DNA of 45,244 nucleotides from an uncultured Massilia sp. (GTDB lineage Bacteria; Pseudomonadota; Gammaproteobacteria; Burkholderiales; Burkholderiaceae_D). The translations under genes and the position numbers were made by a program. Below, in pieces: positions 1 to 8,622 of the stretch. Position 1 is the first letter of the stretch, and the number at the start of each line of letters is the position of its first letter. Under the pieces are notes generated by a model, which saw nothing but the letters and a program-made list of their open reading frames with translations, was not told the DNA's origin and ran no database searches. The DNA is taken from NCBI GenBank assembly GCA_913778765.1, contig CAJYXO010000154.1, positions 1 to 45,244 on the forward strand. Direction: 5' to 3'.

Positions 1-1
1 C

Positions 2-1000
2 ACCGGCGCCAGCGTCGACGACGTGGTGCGCGTGATGTCCGCGCTGGCCGAGGGCGACCTGACCCGCCGCATCGACAAGGACTACCAGGGTGCGTTCGGC
101 CAGCTGAAGGATTACTCGAATGCCACGATGGACAAGCTGGCCCAGGTGGTCGGTGAAGTCAATGGCAGCGCCGAGTCGCTGGCCTCGGCATCGGAAGAAG
201 TCAGCGCCACGGCGCAGTCGCTCTCGCAGGCCGCGTCCGAGCAGGCCGCCGGCGTCGAGGAAACCAGCGCCTCGCTGGAACAGATGACGGCATCGATCTC
301 GCAGAACACCGAGAACGCCCGCGTCACCGACGGCATGGCCTCGCAGGCCGCGCGCGAAGCGGCCGAGGGCGGCGAAGCCGTGAAGGCCACCGTCACCGCG
401 ATGAAGCAGATCGCGAAACAGATCGGCATCATCGACGACATCGCCTACCAGACCAACCTGCTGGCCCTGAACGCGGCCATCGAGGCGGCGCGCGCGGGCG
501 AGCACGGCAAGGGCTTTGCCGTGGTGGCGGCCGAGGTGCGCAAGCTGGCCGAACGCAGCCAGGTGGCGGCCCAGGAGATCGGCGAAGTCGCGACCAGCAG
601 CGTCGAACTGGCCGAACGCGCCGGCTCGCTGCTGGACCGCATGGTGCCGAACATCCGCAAGACCTCGGACCTGGTGCAGGAAATCACGGCGGCCTCCGAA
701 GAGCAGTCGGCCGGCGTCGGCCAGATCAACGCGGCGGTCGGCCAGATGAGCCAGACCACCCAGCAGAACGCTTCCAGTTCGGAAGAGCTGGCGGCGACCG
801 CCGAAGAGATGAGCAGCCAGGCCGAACAACTGCAGGCGGCGATGGCCTTCTTCCGCATCGACGGCCAGACGCCTGCCCTGAAGCGGCCCGCGCCGCGCCA
901 GGCCGCGGCGCGTCCGGTCCGCCGCGGCAACACGCTGCGCCTGGCCGACAGCTTCGCCGCCGCCGGCGAGCCCGACGAAACCAACTTCACCCATTTCTGA
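2..1000 (+). CDS. Methyl-accepting chemotaxis protein, 5'-truncated by window edge
   Basis: Only the C-terminal 332 residues are present; the reading frame is open to base 2, so the sensor domain and membrane segments lie outside. The fragment starts in the end of a HAMP domain ([14 protein letters not shown]) and continues as the long signalling coiled coil. The conserved hairpin tip that contacts CheA and CheW is intact ([20 protein letters not shown]), followed by the returning helix and a methylation-helix-like stretch rich in [13 protein letters not shown] basic, Ala/Pro-rich linker leads to the terminal residues NFTHF, an F-x-x-F ending that I recall from other chemoreceptors. It is the first visible gene of an mcp-cheW-cheR-cheB operon, with only 3 bases before cheW. 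Confidence 0.93.
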   Translation, partial: TGASVDDVVRVMSALAEGDLTRRIDKDYQGAFGQLKDYSNATMDKLAQVVGEVNGSAESLASASEEVSATAQSLSQAASEQAAGVEETSASLEQMTASISQNTENARVTDGMASQAAREAAEGGEAVKATVTAMKQIAKQIGIIDDIAYQTNLLALNAAIEAARAGEHGKGFAVVAAEVRKLAERSQVAAQEIGEVATSSVELAERAGSLLDRMVPNIRKTSDLVQEITAASEEQSAGVGQINAAVGQMSQTTQQNASSSEELAATAEEMSSQAEQLQAAMAFFRIDGQTPALKRPAPRQAAARPVRRGNTLRLADSFAAAGEPDETNFTHF

Positions 1001-1003
1001 GCG

Positions 1004-1492
1004 ATGGCCACGATGGAGCAAGCAATCAAGCAATACCTCACCTTCATGCTGGGCGGAGAATCCTTCGGCATCGGCATCATGTCGGTGAAGGAGATCATCG
1101 AATTCGGCGGCATCACCGAAGTGCCGATGATGCCGGACTCGATCCGCGGCGTGATCAACCTGCGCGGCGCGGTGGTGCCGGTGATGGACCTGGCGGCGCG
1201 CTTCGGCCGTCCGCAGGCGGTGCCGGGCAAGCGCACCTGCATCGTCATCGTCGAGCTGGAGCTCGAGGGCGAGCGCCAGGTGACCGGCATCGTGGTCGAC
1301 GCCGTCAGCGCGGTGCTGGACATCCCGGCTTCCGAGATCGAGCCGGCGCCTTCGTTCGGCACGCGCATCCACGGCGACTTCATCGCCGGCATGGGCAAGC
1401 TGAATGGCAGGTTCGTGATCCTGCTGAACGTGGAACAGGTGCTGGCGCTGGAAGGCCTGCCGGACCTGGCTTCCGCCGACGCCACCGCCTGA
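1004..1492 (+). CDS. cheW: Chemotaxis coupling protein CheW
   Basis: This 162-residue protein is a single CheW domain of usual length. It couples chemoreceptors to the histidine kinase CheA at the inner face of the membrane. Visible hallmarks are the N-terminal strand QYLTFMLGGESFGIGI, the VKEIIEF segment, the motif IRGVINLRGAVVPVMDL at about residues 46-62, and the closing region GKLNGRFVILLNVEQVL. The start ATG follows the receptor stop by 3 bases, so translation is probably coupled. The adjacent receptor, CheR and CheB make its role clear; the CheA partner is not in the window and probably lies upstream. Confidence 0.95.
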   Translation: MATMEQAIKQYLTFMLGGESFGIGIMSVKEIIEFGGITEVPMMPDSIRGVINLRGAVVPVMDLAARFGRPQAVPGKRTCIVIVELELEGERQVTGIVVDAVSAVLDIPASEIEPAPSFGTRIHGDFIAGMGKLNGRFVILLNVEQVLALEGLPDLASADATA

Positions 1493-1499
1493 GGCCGAC

Positions 1500-2315
1500 G
1501 TGCTGCAACACGCGATCAGCGACGGCGAGTTCGCCAGTTTCCGGCGCTTCATCTTCGACATGGCCGGCATCACGATGTCGGACTCGAAGAAGGCGCTGGT
1601 GAGCGGACGCCTGGCCAAGCGGCTCCAGCATCACGGCCTGCCCAGCTACGAAGCCTATTTCAGGATGCTGCAGAGCGGCCAGCACCCGGACGAGGTGCAG
1701 CAGGCGGTCGACCTGCTCACCACCAACGAGACCTATTTCTTCCGCGAGGGACGCCACTTCGAACTGCTGCGCGAGGCCGCCGAAGCGGCCCGTCCCGGCC
1801 TGCGCGCGGGCGCGCCCTTCCGCGTCTGGAGCGCCGCCTGTTCGTCCGGCGAAGAACCGTACAGCATCGCGATGGTGCTGGCCGACGCGCTCGGCGACGC
1901 GCCCTGGGAAGTGACGGCCTCCGACATCAGCACCCGCGTGCTGCAGCGCGCGCGCCTGGGCCATTACCCGATGGAGCGCGCCAGCCACGTGCCGCAGGAC
2001 TACCTGCGCCGGTTCTGCCTCAAAGGGATTCGCGAGCAGGCCGGCACCCTGCTGGTGAACCGCGCGCTGCGCCAGCGCGTGCAGTTCCGCCAGGTGAACC
2101 TGAACACCGACCTGCCTTCGGACCTGGGCGCCTTCGACGTGATCTTCCTGCGCAACGTGATGATCTACTTTAACGGCGACACCAAGCGCCAGGTGGTCGC
2201 GCGCGTCACTTCGCGCCTGAAGACGGGCGGCAGCTTCTTCATCGGCCACTCGGAAAGCCTGCATGAAATCAACGACAGCCTGCAGACCGTGATGCCCTCG
2301 GTCTATCGCAAGTAA
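1500..2315 (+). CDS. cheR: Chemotaxis protein methyltransferase CheR
   Basis: The 271-residue protein has the two-part CheR layout: an all-helical N-terminal domain (about residues 1-75) and an S-adenosylmethionine-dependent methyltransferase domain. Family motifs are NETYFFRE (76-83), the SAM-binding segment [12 protein letters not shown] (111-122), and [13 protein letters not shown] near residue 215. It methylates glutamates on chemoreceptors during adaptation. The start is a GTG 7 bases after the cheW stop; no better start lies in frame. Its stop overlaps the cheB start by one base (TAATG), a classic coupled arrangement, so methylase and methylesterase are made together. Confidence 0.95.
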   Translation: MLQHAISDGEFASFRRFIFDMAGITMSDSKKALVSGRLAKRLQHHGLPSYEAYFRMLQSGQHPDEVQQAVDLLTTNETYFFREGRHFELLREAAEAARPGLRAGAPFRVWSAACSSGEEPYSIAMVLADALGDAPWEVTASDISTRVLQRARLGHYPMERASHVPQDYLRRFCLKGIREQAGTLLVNRALRQRVQFRQVNLNTDLPSDLGAFDVIFLRNVMIYFNGDTKRQVVARVTSRLKTGGSFFIGHSESLHEINDSLQTVMPSVYRK

Positions 2316-3412
2316 TGAAGACGATCAACGTGATGGTGGTCGACGATTCGGCCGTGGTCCGCAAGGTGGTCGGCGCGATCCTGGAAAGCGCGCCCGACAT
2401 CCACCTGCTGCACGCCGTATCCGACCCGCTGCTGGCGATCGAGCGCATGAAGCAGCAGTGGCCGGACGTGATCGTGCTGGACGTCGAGATGCCGCGCATG
2501 GACGGCATCACCTTCCTGAAGCGGATCATGGCCGAGCGTCCGACACCGGTGGTGATCTGCTCGACGCTGACGGAAAAAGGCGCCGAGACCACCATGGCCG
2601 CGCTTGCCGCCGGCGCGGTGTCCATCATCACCAAGCCGAAGCTGGGGCTGAAGGACTTCCTCAACGAGAGCGCCGACGAACTGGTGGCCGCGGTGCGCGC
2701 CGCCAGCCATGTCAACCTGCGGCGACTGGCGGTGCGCGCGCCTTCTACTGCGGCGCCGGCAGTCGCAGCCGTCGCGGCCAAGCTGTCGGCCGACGCGGTC
2801 CTGCCGGCGGCCGTCGAGACGCGCATTCCCTTGGCGACCACCGAGCGCGTGGTCGCCATCGGCACCTCCACCGGCGGCACGCTGGCGCTCGAAGAAGTGC
2901 TGACGGCGCTGCCGCGCGTCACGCCGGGCATCGTCATCGTCCAGCACATGCCGGAGAAATTCACCGCCGCCTTCGCCGAGCGCCTGAACAAGCTGTGCCA
3001 GGTCGAGGTGAAGGAAGCGCGCCATGGCGACCGCGTGCATCCGGGCCGCGCCCTGATCGCTCCCGGCGGACGCCACATGCTGCTGCGGCGCGACGGCGCC
3101 AACTACCACGTCGACGTGATCGACGGCCCGCTGGTGAACCGCCACCGGCCCTCGGTGGACGTGCTGTTCCGCTCCGTGGCCAGGCAGGCAGGCGCGAACG
3201 CGCTCGGCATCATCATGACCGGCATGGGTGACGACGGCGCCAGCGGCCTGCTCGAGATGCGCAAGGCCGGCGCGCGCACCGTGGCCCAGGACGAGGAAAG
3301 CTGCGTGGTCTACGGCATGCCGAAGGAAGCCGTGAAGCGCGGCGCCGTCGAGAAGAGCGTGCCCTTGCAGGCTATCGGCCGCGAGATCCTGCAGCAGCTC
3401 GGGCTGCGCTGA
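2315..3412 (+). CDS. cheB: Chemotaxis protein-glutamate methylesterase/glutaminase CheB
   Basis: The 365-residue protein is a response regulator fused to a methylesterase. The receiver domain carries the acidic pair D10-D11, phospho-acceptor D56 in VLDVEMP, and KP near 107-108. After a variable Ala-rich linker (about 140-172) the catalytic domain shows the expected triad: S185 in GTSTGG, H211 in QHMP and D307 in MTGMGDDGA. It removes methyl groups placed by CheR and deamidates receptor glutamines when phosphorylated by CheA. It is the last gene of the visible chemotaxis operon; no cheD or cheY follows, and an unrelated reductase gene begins 80 bases downstream. Confidence 0.96.
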   Translation: MKTINVMVVDDSAVVRKVVGAILESAPDIHLLHAVSDPLLAIERMKQQWPDVIVLDVEMPRMDGITFLKRIMAERPTPVVICSTLTEKGAETTMAALAAGAVSIITKPKLGLKDFLNESADELVAAVRAASHVNLRRLAVRAPSTAAPAVAAVAAKLSADAVLPAAVETRIPLATTERVVAIGTSTGGTLALEEVLTALPRVTPGIVIVQHMPEKFTAAFAERLNKLCQVEVKEARHGDRVHPGRALIAPGGRHMLLRRDGANYHVDVIDGPLVNRHRPSVDVLFRSVARQAGANALGIIMTGMGDDGASGLLEMRKAGARTVAQDEESCVVYGMPKEAVKRGAVEKSVPLQAIGREILQQLGLR

Positions 3413-3492
3413 GTTCTTTCCGGCTCCTTCAATCGTGCGCTCGCGTGCCCGGTGTAGCATGCACCGAAACGACGAACGAGAAAGGATCCACC

Positions 3493-4494
3493 GTGAACCA
3501 GCGCTATCGACCGATCACGCGCCTGGGCCTGGGCGGCACCGGGCTGGGCGACATGTACCACACCACGACCGACGCCGCGGCCCATGCGACCGTCGATGCC
3601 GCCTGGGAGGCCGGCATCCGCTACTTCGACACCGCGCCGCACTACGGCGCCGGCCTGTCCGAGCACCGCTTCGGCCAGGCCCTGCGCCGCCATCCGCGCC
3701 ACGCGTACACGCTGTCGACCAAGGTCGGACGCCTGCTGGCGCCGCAGCATCCGGGCGAGATCGAGGCGCCTTTCGTCGGCGCCCTGCCCTTCAAGCGCGT
3801 GATCGACTACACCGCCGACGGCGTGCGCCGCGCGCTCGAGGACAGCCTGCAGCGCCTGGCGCTCGGCCATATCGACATCGCCTACGTCCACGATCTCTCG
3901 CCCGACATGTTCGGCAAGGACTTCGAGCAGCACTACCGCACCGCGGCCGGCAAGGGCGGCGCCTTCGAAGGCATGGTGAAGTTGCGCGAAGAAGGCGTCA
4001 TCAAGGCCTGGGGCCTGGGCGTGAACACGGTCGAGCCCTGCCTGCGCGCGCTGCGCGATTCCGATCCCGACATCTTCCTGCTGGCCGGACGCTACACGCT
4101 GATGGAAACCACGCCGCTGCAGGAACTGTTCCCGCTGTGCGCCCAGCGCGGCGCCCACGTGGTGCTGGGCGGGCCCTTCAACTCGGGCTTCCTGGCCGGC
4201 GGCGAGCATTACGACTACCGGCCGGCCAGCCCGGAACAGCGCCAGCACCGCGAACGCCTGCGCCAGATGGCGGCCCGCCATCATGTCGACCTGGCCGCCG
4301 CCGCGTTGCAGTTCGGCGTCGCGCATCCGGTGGTGGCGGCGACCATCCCCGGCGCCAGCAGCCCGGAACACCTGCGCCGCAATGCGACGCTGATGCACAT
4401 GGAGATCCCGGCGGCCTTCTGGGACGAGCTGCGGGCAGAGGGGCTGGTGCCGCCCGATGCGCCGCTGGCGCCGCGCAAGACGGCTGAGCGTTAG
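3493..4494 (+). CDS. Aldo/keto reductase, D-threo-aldose 1-dehydrogenase-like
   Basis: A 333-residue TIM-barrel oxidoreductase of the aldo/keto reductase superfamily. The catalytic tetrad is visible: D46 and Y51 in FDTAPHYG, K77 in STKVGR and H133 in YVHDL. The sequence style resembles D-threo-aldose (L-fucose) 1-dehydrogenases, which oxidise aldoses to lactones with NAD(P)+; substrate is inferred only. I chose the GTG at 3493 because GAGAAAGGA lies just upstream; an in-frame ATG 48 bases earlier would add residues unlike the family. The gene converges on the HipA-like gene and their stop codons overlap by 4 bases, leaving no room for a terminator between them. Confidence 0.88.
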   Translation: MNQRYRPITRLGLGGTGLGDMYHTTTDAAAHATVDAAWEAGIRYFDTAPHYGAGLSEHRFGQALRRHPRHAYTLSTKVGRLLAPQHPGEIEAPFVGALPFKRVIDYTADGVRRALEDSLQRLALGHIDIAYVHDLSPDMFGKDFEQHYRTAAGKGGAFEGMVKLREEGVIKAWGLGVNTVEPCLRALRDSDPDIFLLAGRYTLMETTPLQELFPLCAQRGAHVVLGGPFNSGFLAGGEHYDYRPASPEQRQHRERLRQMAARHHVDLAAAALQFGVAHPVVAATIPGASSPEHLRRNATLMHMEIPAAFWDELRAEGLVPPDAPLAPRKTAER

Positions 4495-5732
4495 CGGCCC
4501 AACGCCGCACGGTTGTACACCAGCCGCTCATGCAGCGCCTGTCTCCAGTCATCGTCGAGCCAGTTGGCCACGCCATCGAAGCTGGCCGCGATGCGTTCGA
4601 GCAGGGCATCCAGGTAGCTTGCCGCCTCGGCGTTGCCGGTAAATCCGAAACGGTGCGCGTCGGCCAGCGCGGCCTCCCTGGAAATATCGAAGCGCCCCAG
4701 CGATAGTTGCATATGCAGACGTGCAGGTGTTTCGACCGGGTTCGGCACGACATCGAAAGCGGGCGCCAGCCGCCAGCGGCGCTCCGCGGCGCGATACACG
4801 ATGGCGTGATTGCGCACATGATCGTCGTCGTTGCCGCAAACGGCATTGAATATCATGCGGCCGAACAGTTCGATGCGGTCTTCCATTGGCGCGCCAGCCA
4901 GTCGCAGCTCTTCGGCAAGACGTGGATAGCTCCAACGGTCCGTTTGCAGGAGGCCAGGGTACTCGGTTTGCAACAAGGAAGCCGCGCTCACGCACATATG
5001 ACGCTGCCGGCCGCTTCGGTCAAACCGTCGAACCCGTACAGCACTCCGGCCGCCCGCGGCGGGGTGAAAAACCGTGGCCGCAAATTGCAACCCGCTCGCA
5101 GCGCCCCACTGCTGGCCGACGTGCTCGAGCAAAGGAATATTGGCGACATCGCTTGCAAGCTCCGGCTTGACCAGCCAGAACTCCCCCTGCTCGCCCTGTA
5201 CCGTGGCTTTCGGCCGTGCGCCACCTACGCTGACCGTCTGCACCAATCGGGCACGAATTTTTGCGCGTACGGCAGGGCGGCGCTCTGCAAGCGCTGCCAG
5301 TTCTTCGACGACCTCGTCGAGTTGCGGCAAGCTGGGATGATTCACTTTCGCATCCGGCGGCTTGAGGCCTGGACCGACTGCAAGCGCGCCCCAACGGTCG
5401 ACATTGCTGGCCTTGATCAGGTACTGCAGCGGCAGCGCATTTTCCGGCAAATGATGCTCCCGACGCAGCAAAGCCTGTCCCCATGCATCCGGGCAAGCGT
5501 CACGCAAAACGTCATGCAATCCTTCATATCTGGGCGCCGCGACGTCGTCGCCCGGCAGAAACGGAAGGTTTTTCGGATCGATTGCCCAAGCGAGCCCTGC
5601 ATCGATGTAGGAAGGGGCGTACTTGAAGAAGCCATTGCCGGGTGCACTCGTCCTGTACCGGCCGACTGTTACCCATTCGCCGGTATCGGGACGCTGAAGA
5701 TACACGTACAGCGGCTTAGAAATACTCGGCAT
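4491..5732 (-). CDS. HipA-family serine/threonine kinase toxin
   Basis: The 413-residue protein has the HipA fold: an N-terminal HipA-N domain (about 1-115) and a kinase core. Visible motifs are the glycine loop VSVGGARPK (168-176), the lysine-containing FWLVKP (186-191), the catalytic GNDDDHVRN (300-308, with D303 in the position of the HipA catalytic Asp) and the metal-binding APAFD (323-327). HipA kinases phosphorylate tRNA synthetases or related targets and stop growth; the target here is unknown. The gene follows its HTH partner and overlaps it by 17 bases. Composition is visibly less G+C-rich than its neighbours, consistent with acquisition by transfer. The active site looks intact. Confidence 0.9.
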   Translation of the reverse strand: MPSISKPLYVYLQRPDTGEWVTVGRYRTSAPGNGFFKYAPSYIDAGLAWAIDPKNLPFLPGDDVAAPRYEGLHDVLRDACPDAWGQALLRREHHLPENALPLQYLIKASNVDRWGALAVGPGLKPPDAKVNHPSLPQLDEVVEELAALAERRPAVRAKIRARLVQTVSVGGARPKATVQGEQGEFWLVKPELASDVANIPLLEHVGQQWGAASGLQFAATVFHPAAGGRSAVRVRRFDRSGRQRHMCVSAASLLQTEYPGLLQTDRWSYPRLAEELRLAGAPMEDRIELFGRMIFNAVCGNDDDHVRNHAIVYRAAERRWRLAPAFDVVPNPVETPARLHMQLSLGRFDISREAALADAHRFGFTGNAEAASYLDALLERIAASFDGVANWLDDDWRQALHERLVYNRAALGR

Positions 5733-6051
5733 CGTCGCCTCCTTTTTCCTGCTGGCTCAACTTGACGCGCTGGCCATAGCCGCCTTGCCATAGCTCGCCC
5801 GGCAAAGCGGGCGCTGCCTGGTCGACGATGCCAAGTACGAGAAGCGCAGTCAAATAGGCGCCTGCTCCCGCACCGGGATCGCCTTTTTCCAGACGCAGCA
5901 AGGTAGTTCGGGAAATGCCCAGCCGGCTGGATAAATCGGCAACCGTGACACGCTGACGCAGGCGCTGCGTGCGGATGCATCGACCCCATATGCCGAGCCG
6001 TTCCTGTACGAGACTCGGCCAGTTTTCGGTTTTCGAGAGTTTTCTTGGCAT
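5716..6051 (-). CDS. HipB-like helix-turn-helix antitoxin/repressor
   Basis: A 111-residue protein with an XRE-type helix-turn-helix at about residues 30-60 (TVADLSSRLGISRTTLLRLEKGD). By position and family it is the DNA-binding antitoxin that pairs with the downstream HipA-like kinase and represses the operon. It overlaps the kinase gene by 17 bases, so the two are translationally coupled. It is longer than a minimal HipB; the extra C-terminal half (after about 75) is polar and ends in an acidic tail, DDAEYF, which could contact the kinase. The ribosome-binding site is weak. An array of TTCATAGA repeats lies immediately upstream and is the probable operator. Confidence 0.85.
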   Translation of the reverse strand: MPRKLSKTENWPSLVQERLGIWGRCIRTQRLRQRVTVADLSSRLGISRTTLLRLEKGDPGAGAGAYLTALLVLGIVDQAAPALPGELWQGGYGQRVKLSQQEKGGDDAEYF

Positions 6052-6062
6052 GACACTACCGT

Positions 6063-6168
6063 TTCATAGATGCTTCACTATAGCATGTAAAGTCTTATCT
6101 ATGAGCCTTCAATGAATTCTATTGATTCATAGAGAAGATCTTATGATTCATAAGGAAGTATCTATGAA
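6063..6168. promoter_or_regulatory. Operator-like array of TTCATAGA repeats before hipBA
   Basis: Five copies of the motif TTCATA(GA) sit in an A+T-rich island. Forward copies start at 6063, 6126 and 6147 (the last only TTCATA); reverse copies lie at 6097-6104 (reverse complement TCATAGAT) and 6161-6168. The pair 6125-6133/6161-6169 is a perfect 9-base inverted repeat. The two forward/reverse pairs have almost the same centre spacing (34 and 35 bases) and are offset by 63 bases; the extra copy is 21 bases after its neighbour. A possible minus-strand -10 box (TATAGT) lies at 6077-6082. Inference: cooperative HipB binding sites controlling hipBA. Confidence 0.65.
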
Positions 6169-6220
6169 TATAGGTGCTTGCCTGATATCCTTCAGGGATG
6201 TCGCATCCTGAGGAACCAAC

Positions 6221-6568
6221 ATGGCAACCGAATTGAGCTTCGTCGAATACGCTCTCGAGACCGTCCGGCTGGGCAGCCGCCTGACGTACAAGAAGATGTT
6301 CGGCGAGTACGCGCTCTACCTGGACGAGAAGGTGGTCGCCTTCGCCTGCGACAACAGCCTCTTTATCAAGCCGTCCGCGGCGGCCGTCGAGCTGGCCCCG
6401 GACCTGCCGCAGGGACCGCCCTACCCCGGCGCCAAGGACTACCCGGTCGCCGACGAACTGCTCGACGATCCGGATCGGCTGCGCCGCCTGATCGAGGAAA
6501 CGGCGGCGCTGATGCCGCTGCCGAAGCCGAAGAAGAAGCCGGCGAAGGCCGCCGCCGCCGGCAGCTGA
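6221..6568 (+). CDS. TfoX/Sxy N-terminal domain protein
   Basis: A 115-residue protein consisting of the TfoX N-terminal domain and a Lys/Ala/Pro-rich tail (PKPKKKPAKAAAA). The motif LTYKKMFGEYALYLDEKVVAF matches the family core RxMFGexglyxdgxxfa. Full TfoX/Sxy proteins act in competence gene control in gammaproteobacteria; single-domain versions such as this are widespread and their role is unknown. The gene starts 53 bases past the hipBA operator array and is transcribed away from hipBA, so the array could also influence it. The basic tail might bind nucleic acid, but that is a guess. Confidence 0.8.
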   Translation: MATELSFVEYALETVRLGSRLTYKKMFGEYALYLDEKVVAFACDNSLFIKPSAAAVELAPDLPQGPPYPGAKDYPVADELLDDPDRLRRLIEETAALMPLPKPKKKPAKAAAAGS

Positions 6569-6663
6569 GCGCACCGCAGCCGCGCATTACAGCCGCTGCG
6601 GGCAAGCGTGCGCAATTTGCGGCATCATCGTTCTCCTCGATAGCACACCAAAAGGAGAAACCG

Positions 6664-7518
6664 ATGACCAGCAGCGCCAACCCCTTCTCGACCTACGTCC
6701 CGCCGCGGGTCTGGTCGCCCGCCACGCCATCGGGCGGCGCCTTCGCCAACATCAACCGCCCGATCGCCGGCGCGACCCACGAGCAGGAACTGCCGGTCGG
6801 CAAGCACCCCTTGCAGCTGTACTCGCTCGGCACGCCGAACGGCCAGAAGGTCACCATCATGCTCGAGGAGCTGCTGGCCGCCGGCCATACCGGCGCCGAA
6901 TACGACGCCTGGCTCATCAAGATCAACGAAGGCGCGCAATTCGGCAGCGGCTTCGTCGGGATCAACCCGAATTCAAAGATTCCGGCCATGGTCGACCGCA
7001 GCGGCGAAAAACCGGTGCGCGTGTTCGAATCCGGCTCGATCCTGGTCTACCTGGCGGAAAAATTCGGCGCCTTCCTGCCGACCGAACTGCCGGCCAGGGC
7101 CGAGACCTTCAACTGGCTGATGTGGCAGATGGGTTCGGCGCCTTTCGTGGGCGGCGGCTTCGGCCACTTCTATGCCTACGCGCCGGAAAAGCTGGAGTAC
7201 CCGATCAACCGCTACGCGATGGAGACCAAGCGCCAGCTCGACGTGCTCGACCGCCTGCTGGCCGAGCGCCGCTTCATCACCGGCGACGAGTACACCATCG
7301 CCGACATGGCGATCTGGCCCTGGTATGGCTTGATGGTGATGGGCGAGCTGTACGATGCCGGCGAATTCCTGGCCGTCCACCATTACCAGCAGGTGCGGCG
7401 CTGGGCCGACGAGGTGGCGCAGCGGCCGGCGGTGATGCGCGGCCGCAAGGTCAACCGCATGCGCGGCAAGCCCGAGGAACAGGTGGCCGAGCGCCACGAC
7501 GCCGCCGACCTCGACTGA
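6664..7518 (+). CDS. yghU: Glutathione S-transferase, YghU-type disulfide-bond oxidoreductase
   Basis: The 284-residue protein matches the nu-class glutathione transferase YghU in length and pattern. Such enzymes bind two glutathiones and reduce disulfides and organic hydroperoxides. Visible features are a long N-terminal extension (about 1-45), the active-site segment LGTPNGQKVTIMLEE, the GSH-binding loops NPNSKIPAM and FESGSILVYLAEKFG, and the C-terminal helical domain with ITGDEYTIADMAIWPW. The ATG at 6664 is preceded by AAAGGAGAAACC, a strong ribosome-binding site; the frame stays open upstream without meaning. The next gene is a YghA-like reductase, so the pair recalls the yghU/yghA neighbourhood of enteric bacteria. 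Confidence 0.9.
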   Translation: MTSSANPFSTYVPPRVWSPATPSGGAFANINRPIAGATHEQELPVGKHPLQLYSLGTPNGQKVTIMLEELLAAGHTGAEYDAWLIKINEGAQFGSGFVGINPNSKIPAMVDRSGEKPVRVFESGSILVYLAEKFGAFLPTELPARAETFNWLMWQMGSAPFVGGGFGHFYAYAPEKLEYPINRYAMETKRQLDVLDRLLAERRFITGDEYTIADMAIWPWYGLMVMGELYDAGEFLAVHHYQQVRRWADEVAQRPAVMRGRKVNRMRGKPEEQVAERHDAADLD

Positions 7519-7635
7519 GTTTTTCCAAGCCTGTTGCCGGCTGTCTAGCTGGCGCGGCCCGGCCGGGTTCGCCGCTAGACTCCAGACAGGACGACCTCCG
7601 ACCAAACCGATCCCCAGTCCGACGATGACGGCGCG

Positions 7636-8616
7636 GTGCATGCATCGCGCCGCCGCTTCGTCGGCACCGTGGCCGCCGGCATCGCCGCCGCGCCGGCCCT
7701 GGCGCAATCCCAGGCTGCGCCATCGGCGCCGGCCGCGTCCCGCTCCCTGACCCCGCCGCCCTATCCCGGGCCGCCTTTCCCGCGCCAGAAGCAGGAATGG
7801 CCAGGCCTGGCCGGCAGGATGACGCCGCGTCCCGACCATGGCGAATCCACCTATCGCGGCACCGGCCGACTGGCGGGACGGCGCGCCCTGATCACCGGCG
7901 CCGAGTCCGGCATCGGCCGCGCGGTGGCGATCGCCTTCGCGCGCGAGGGCGCCGACGTGGCGATCGGCTACCTGCCGGCCGAAGAGGCCGATGCGCGCGA
8001 GGTGATCGCCCTGATCCGCCAGGCCGGCCGCAATGCGGTCGCGCTGCCGGGCGACATCCGCGACGAAGCCTTCTGCAAGAAGATGGTGGAGCAGGCGGTG
8101 CGCCAGCTGGGCGGGCTCGACATCCTGGTCAACAATGCCGCGCGCCAGCAGTCGATCGATTCGATCCTCGACCTCACCACGGCCGAGCTGGACTGGCACT
8201 TCAAGACCAATCTGTACGCGCTGTTCTGGATCACCAAGGCGGCGGTGCCGCATCTGCCGCCGGGGGCGAGCATTATCACGACGGCCTCGGTGCAGGCTTA
8301 CGATCCGTCGCCGAACCTGCTGGCCTATTCGCAAACCAAGGCGGCGCAAGTGGCCTTCACCAAGTCGCTGGCCAAGCAGCTGGGCGCCAAGGGCATCCGC
8401 GTGAATGCGGTGGCGCCGGGACCGGTGTGGACGCCGCTGCAGGTGACGGGCGGCCAGACCCAGGAAAACCTGGAAAAGTTCGGCGGCGATTCGCCGATGA
8501 AGCGCCCGGCCCAGCCGGCCGAACTGGCGCCGGCCTATGTGGCGCTGGCGGCAGCCGATGCGAGCTATACCACCGGCCAGGTGTATGGCGTGGCCGGCGG
8601 CAGCGGAAATCCCTGA
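7636..8616 (+). CDS. SDR oxidoreductase, YghA-like, with Tat-type signal
   Basis: A 326-residue short-chain dehydrogenase of the YghA (AhrA) type, NAD(P)-dependent, probably acting on aldehydes or ketones. The Rossmann motif TGAESGIG is at 87-94, NNAA follows near 163, and the catalytic YSQTK lies near 238; the substrate loop VNAVAPGPVWTPL is typical. The first 24 residues (HASRRRFVGTVAAGIAAAPALA) form a twin-arginine-type signal, so the enzyme may be exported to the periplasm. The start is GTG 7636: the frame is closed by a stop at 7576 and no other usual start codon lies between. An 80-residue extension before the core includes a Pro-rich stretch seen in this subfamily. Confidence 0.87.
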   Translation: MHASRRRFVGTVAAGIAAAPALAQSQAAPSAPAASRSLTPPPYPGPPFPRQKQEWPGLAGRMTPRPDHGESTYRGTGRLAGRRALITGAESGIGRAVAIAFAREGADVAIGYLPAEEADAREVIALIRQAGRNAVALPGDIRDEAFCKKMVEQAVRQLGGLDILVNNAARQQSIDSILDLTTAELDWHFKTNLYALFWITKAAVPHLPPGASIITTASVQAYDPSPNLLAYSQTKAAQVAFTKSLAKQLGAKGIRVNAVAPGPVWTPLQVTGGQTQENLEKFGGDSPMKRPAQPAELAPAYVALAAADASYTTGQVYGVAGGSGNP

Positions 8617-8622
8617 CCGGGC

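Noticed and set aside
6178..6663. N-terminal extension of the YghU-type frame over the TfoX-N gene
   Set aside because: The residues are Arg-rich shadow sequence. ATG 6664 has a strong ribosome-binding site and gives the expected length.
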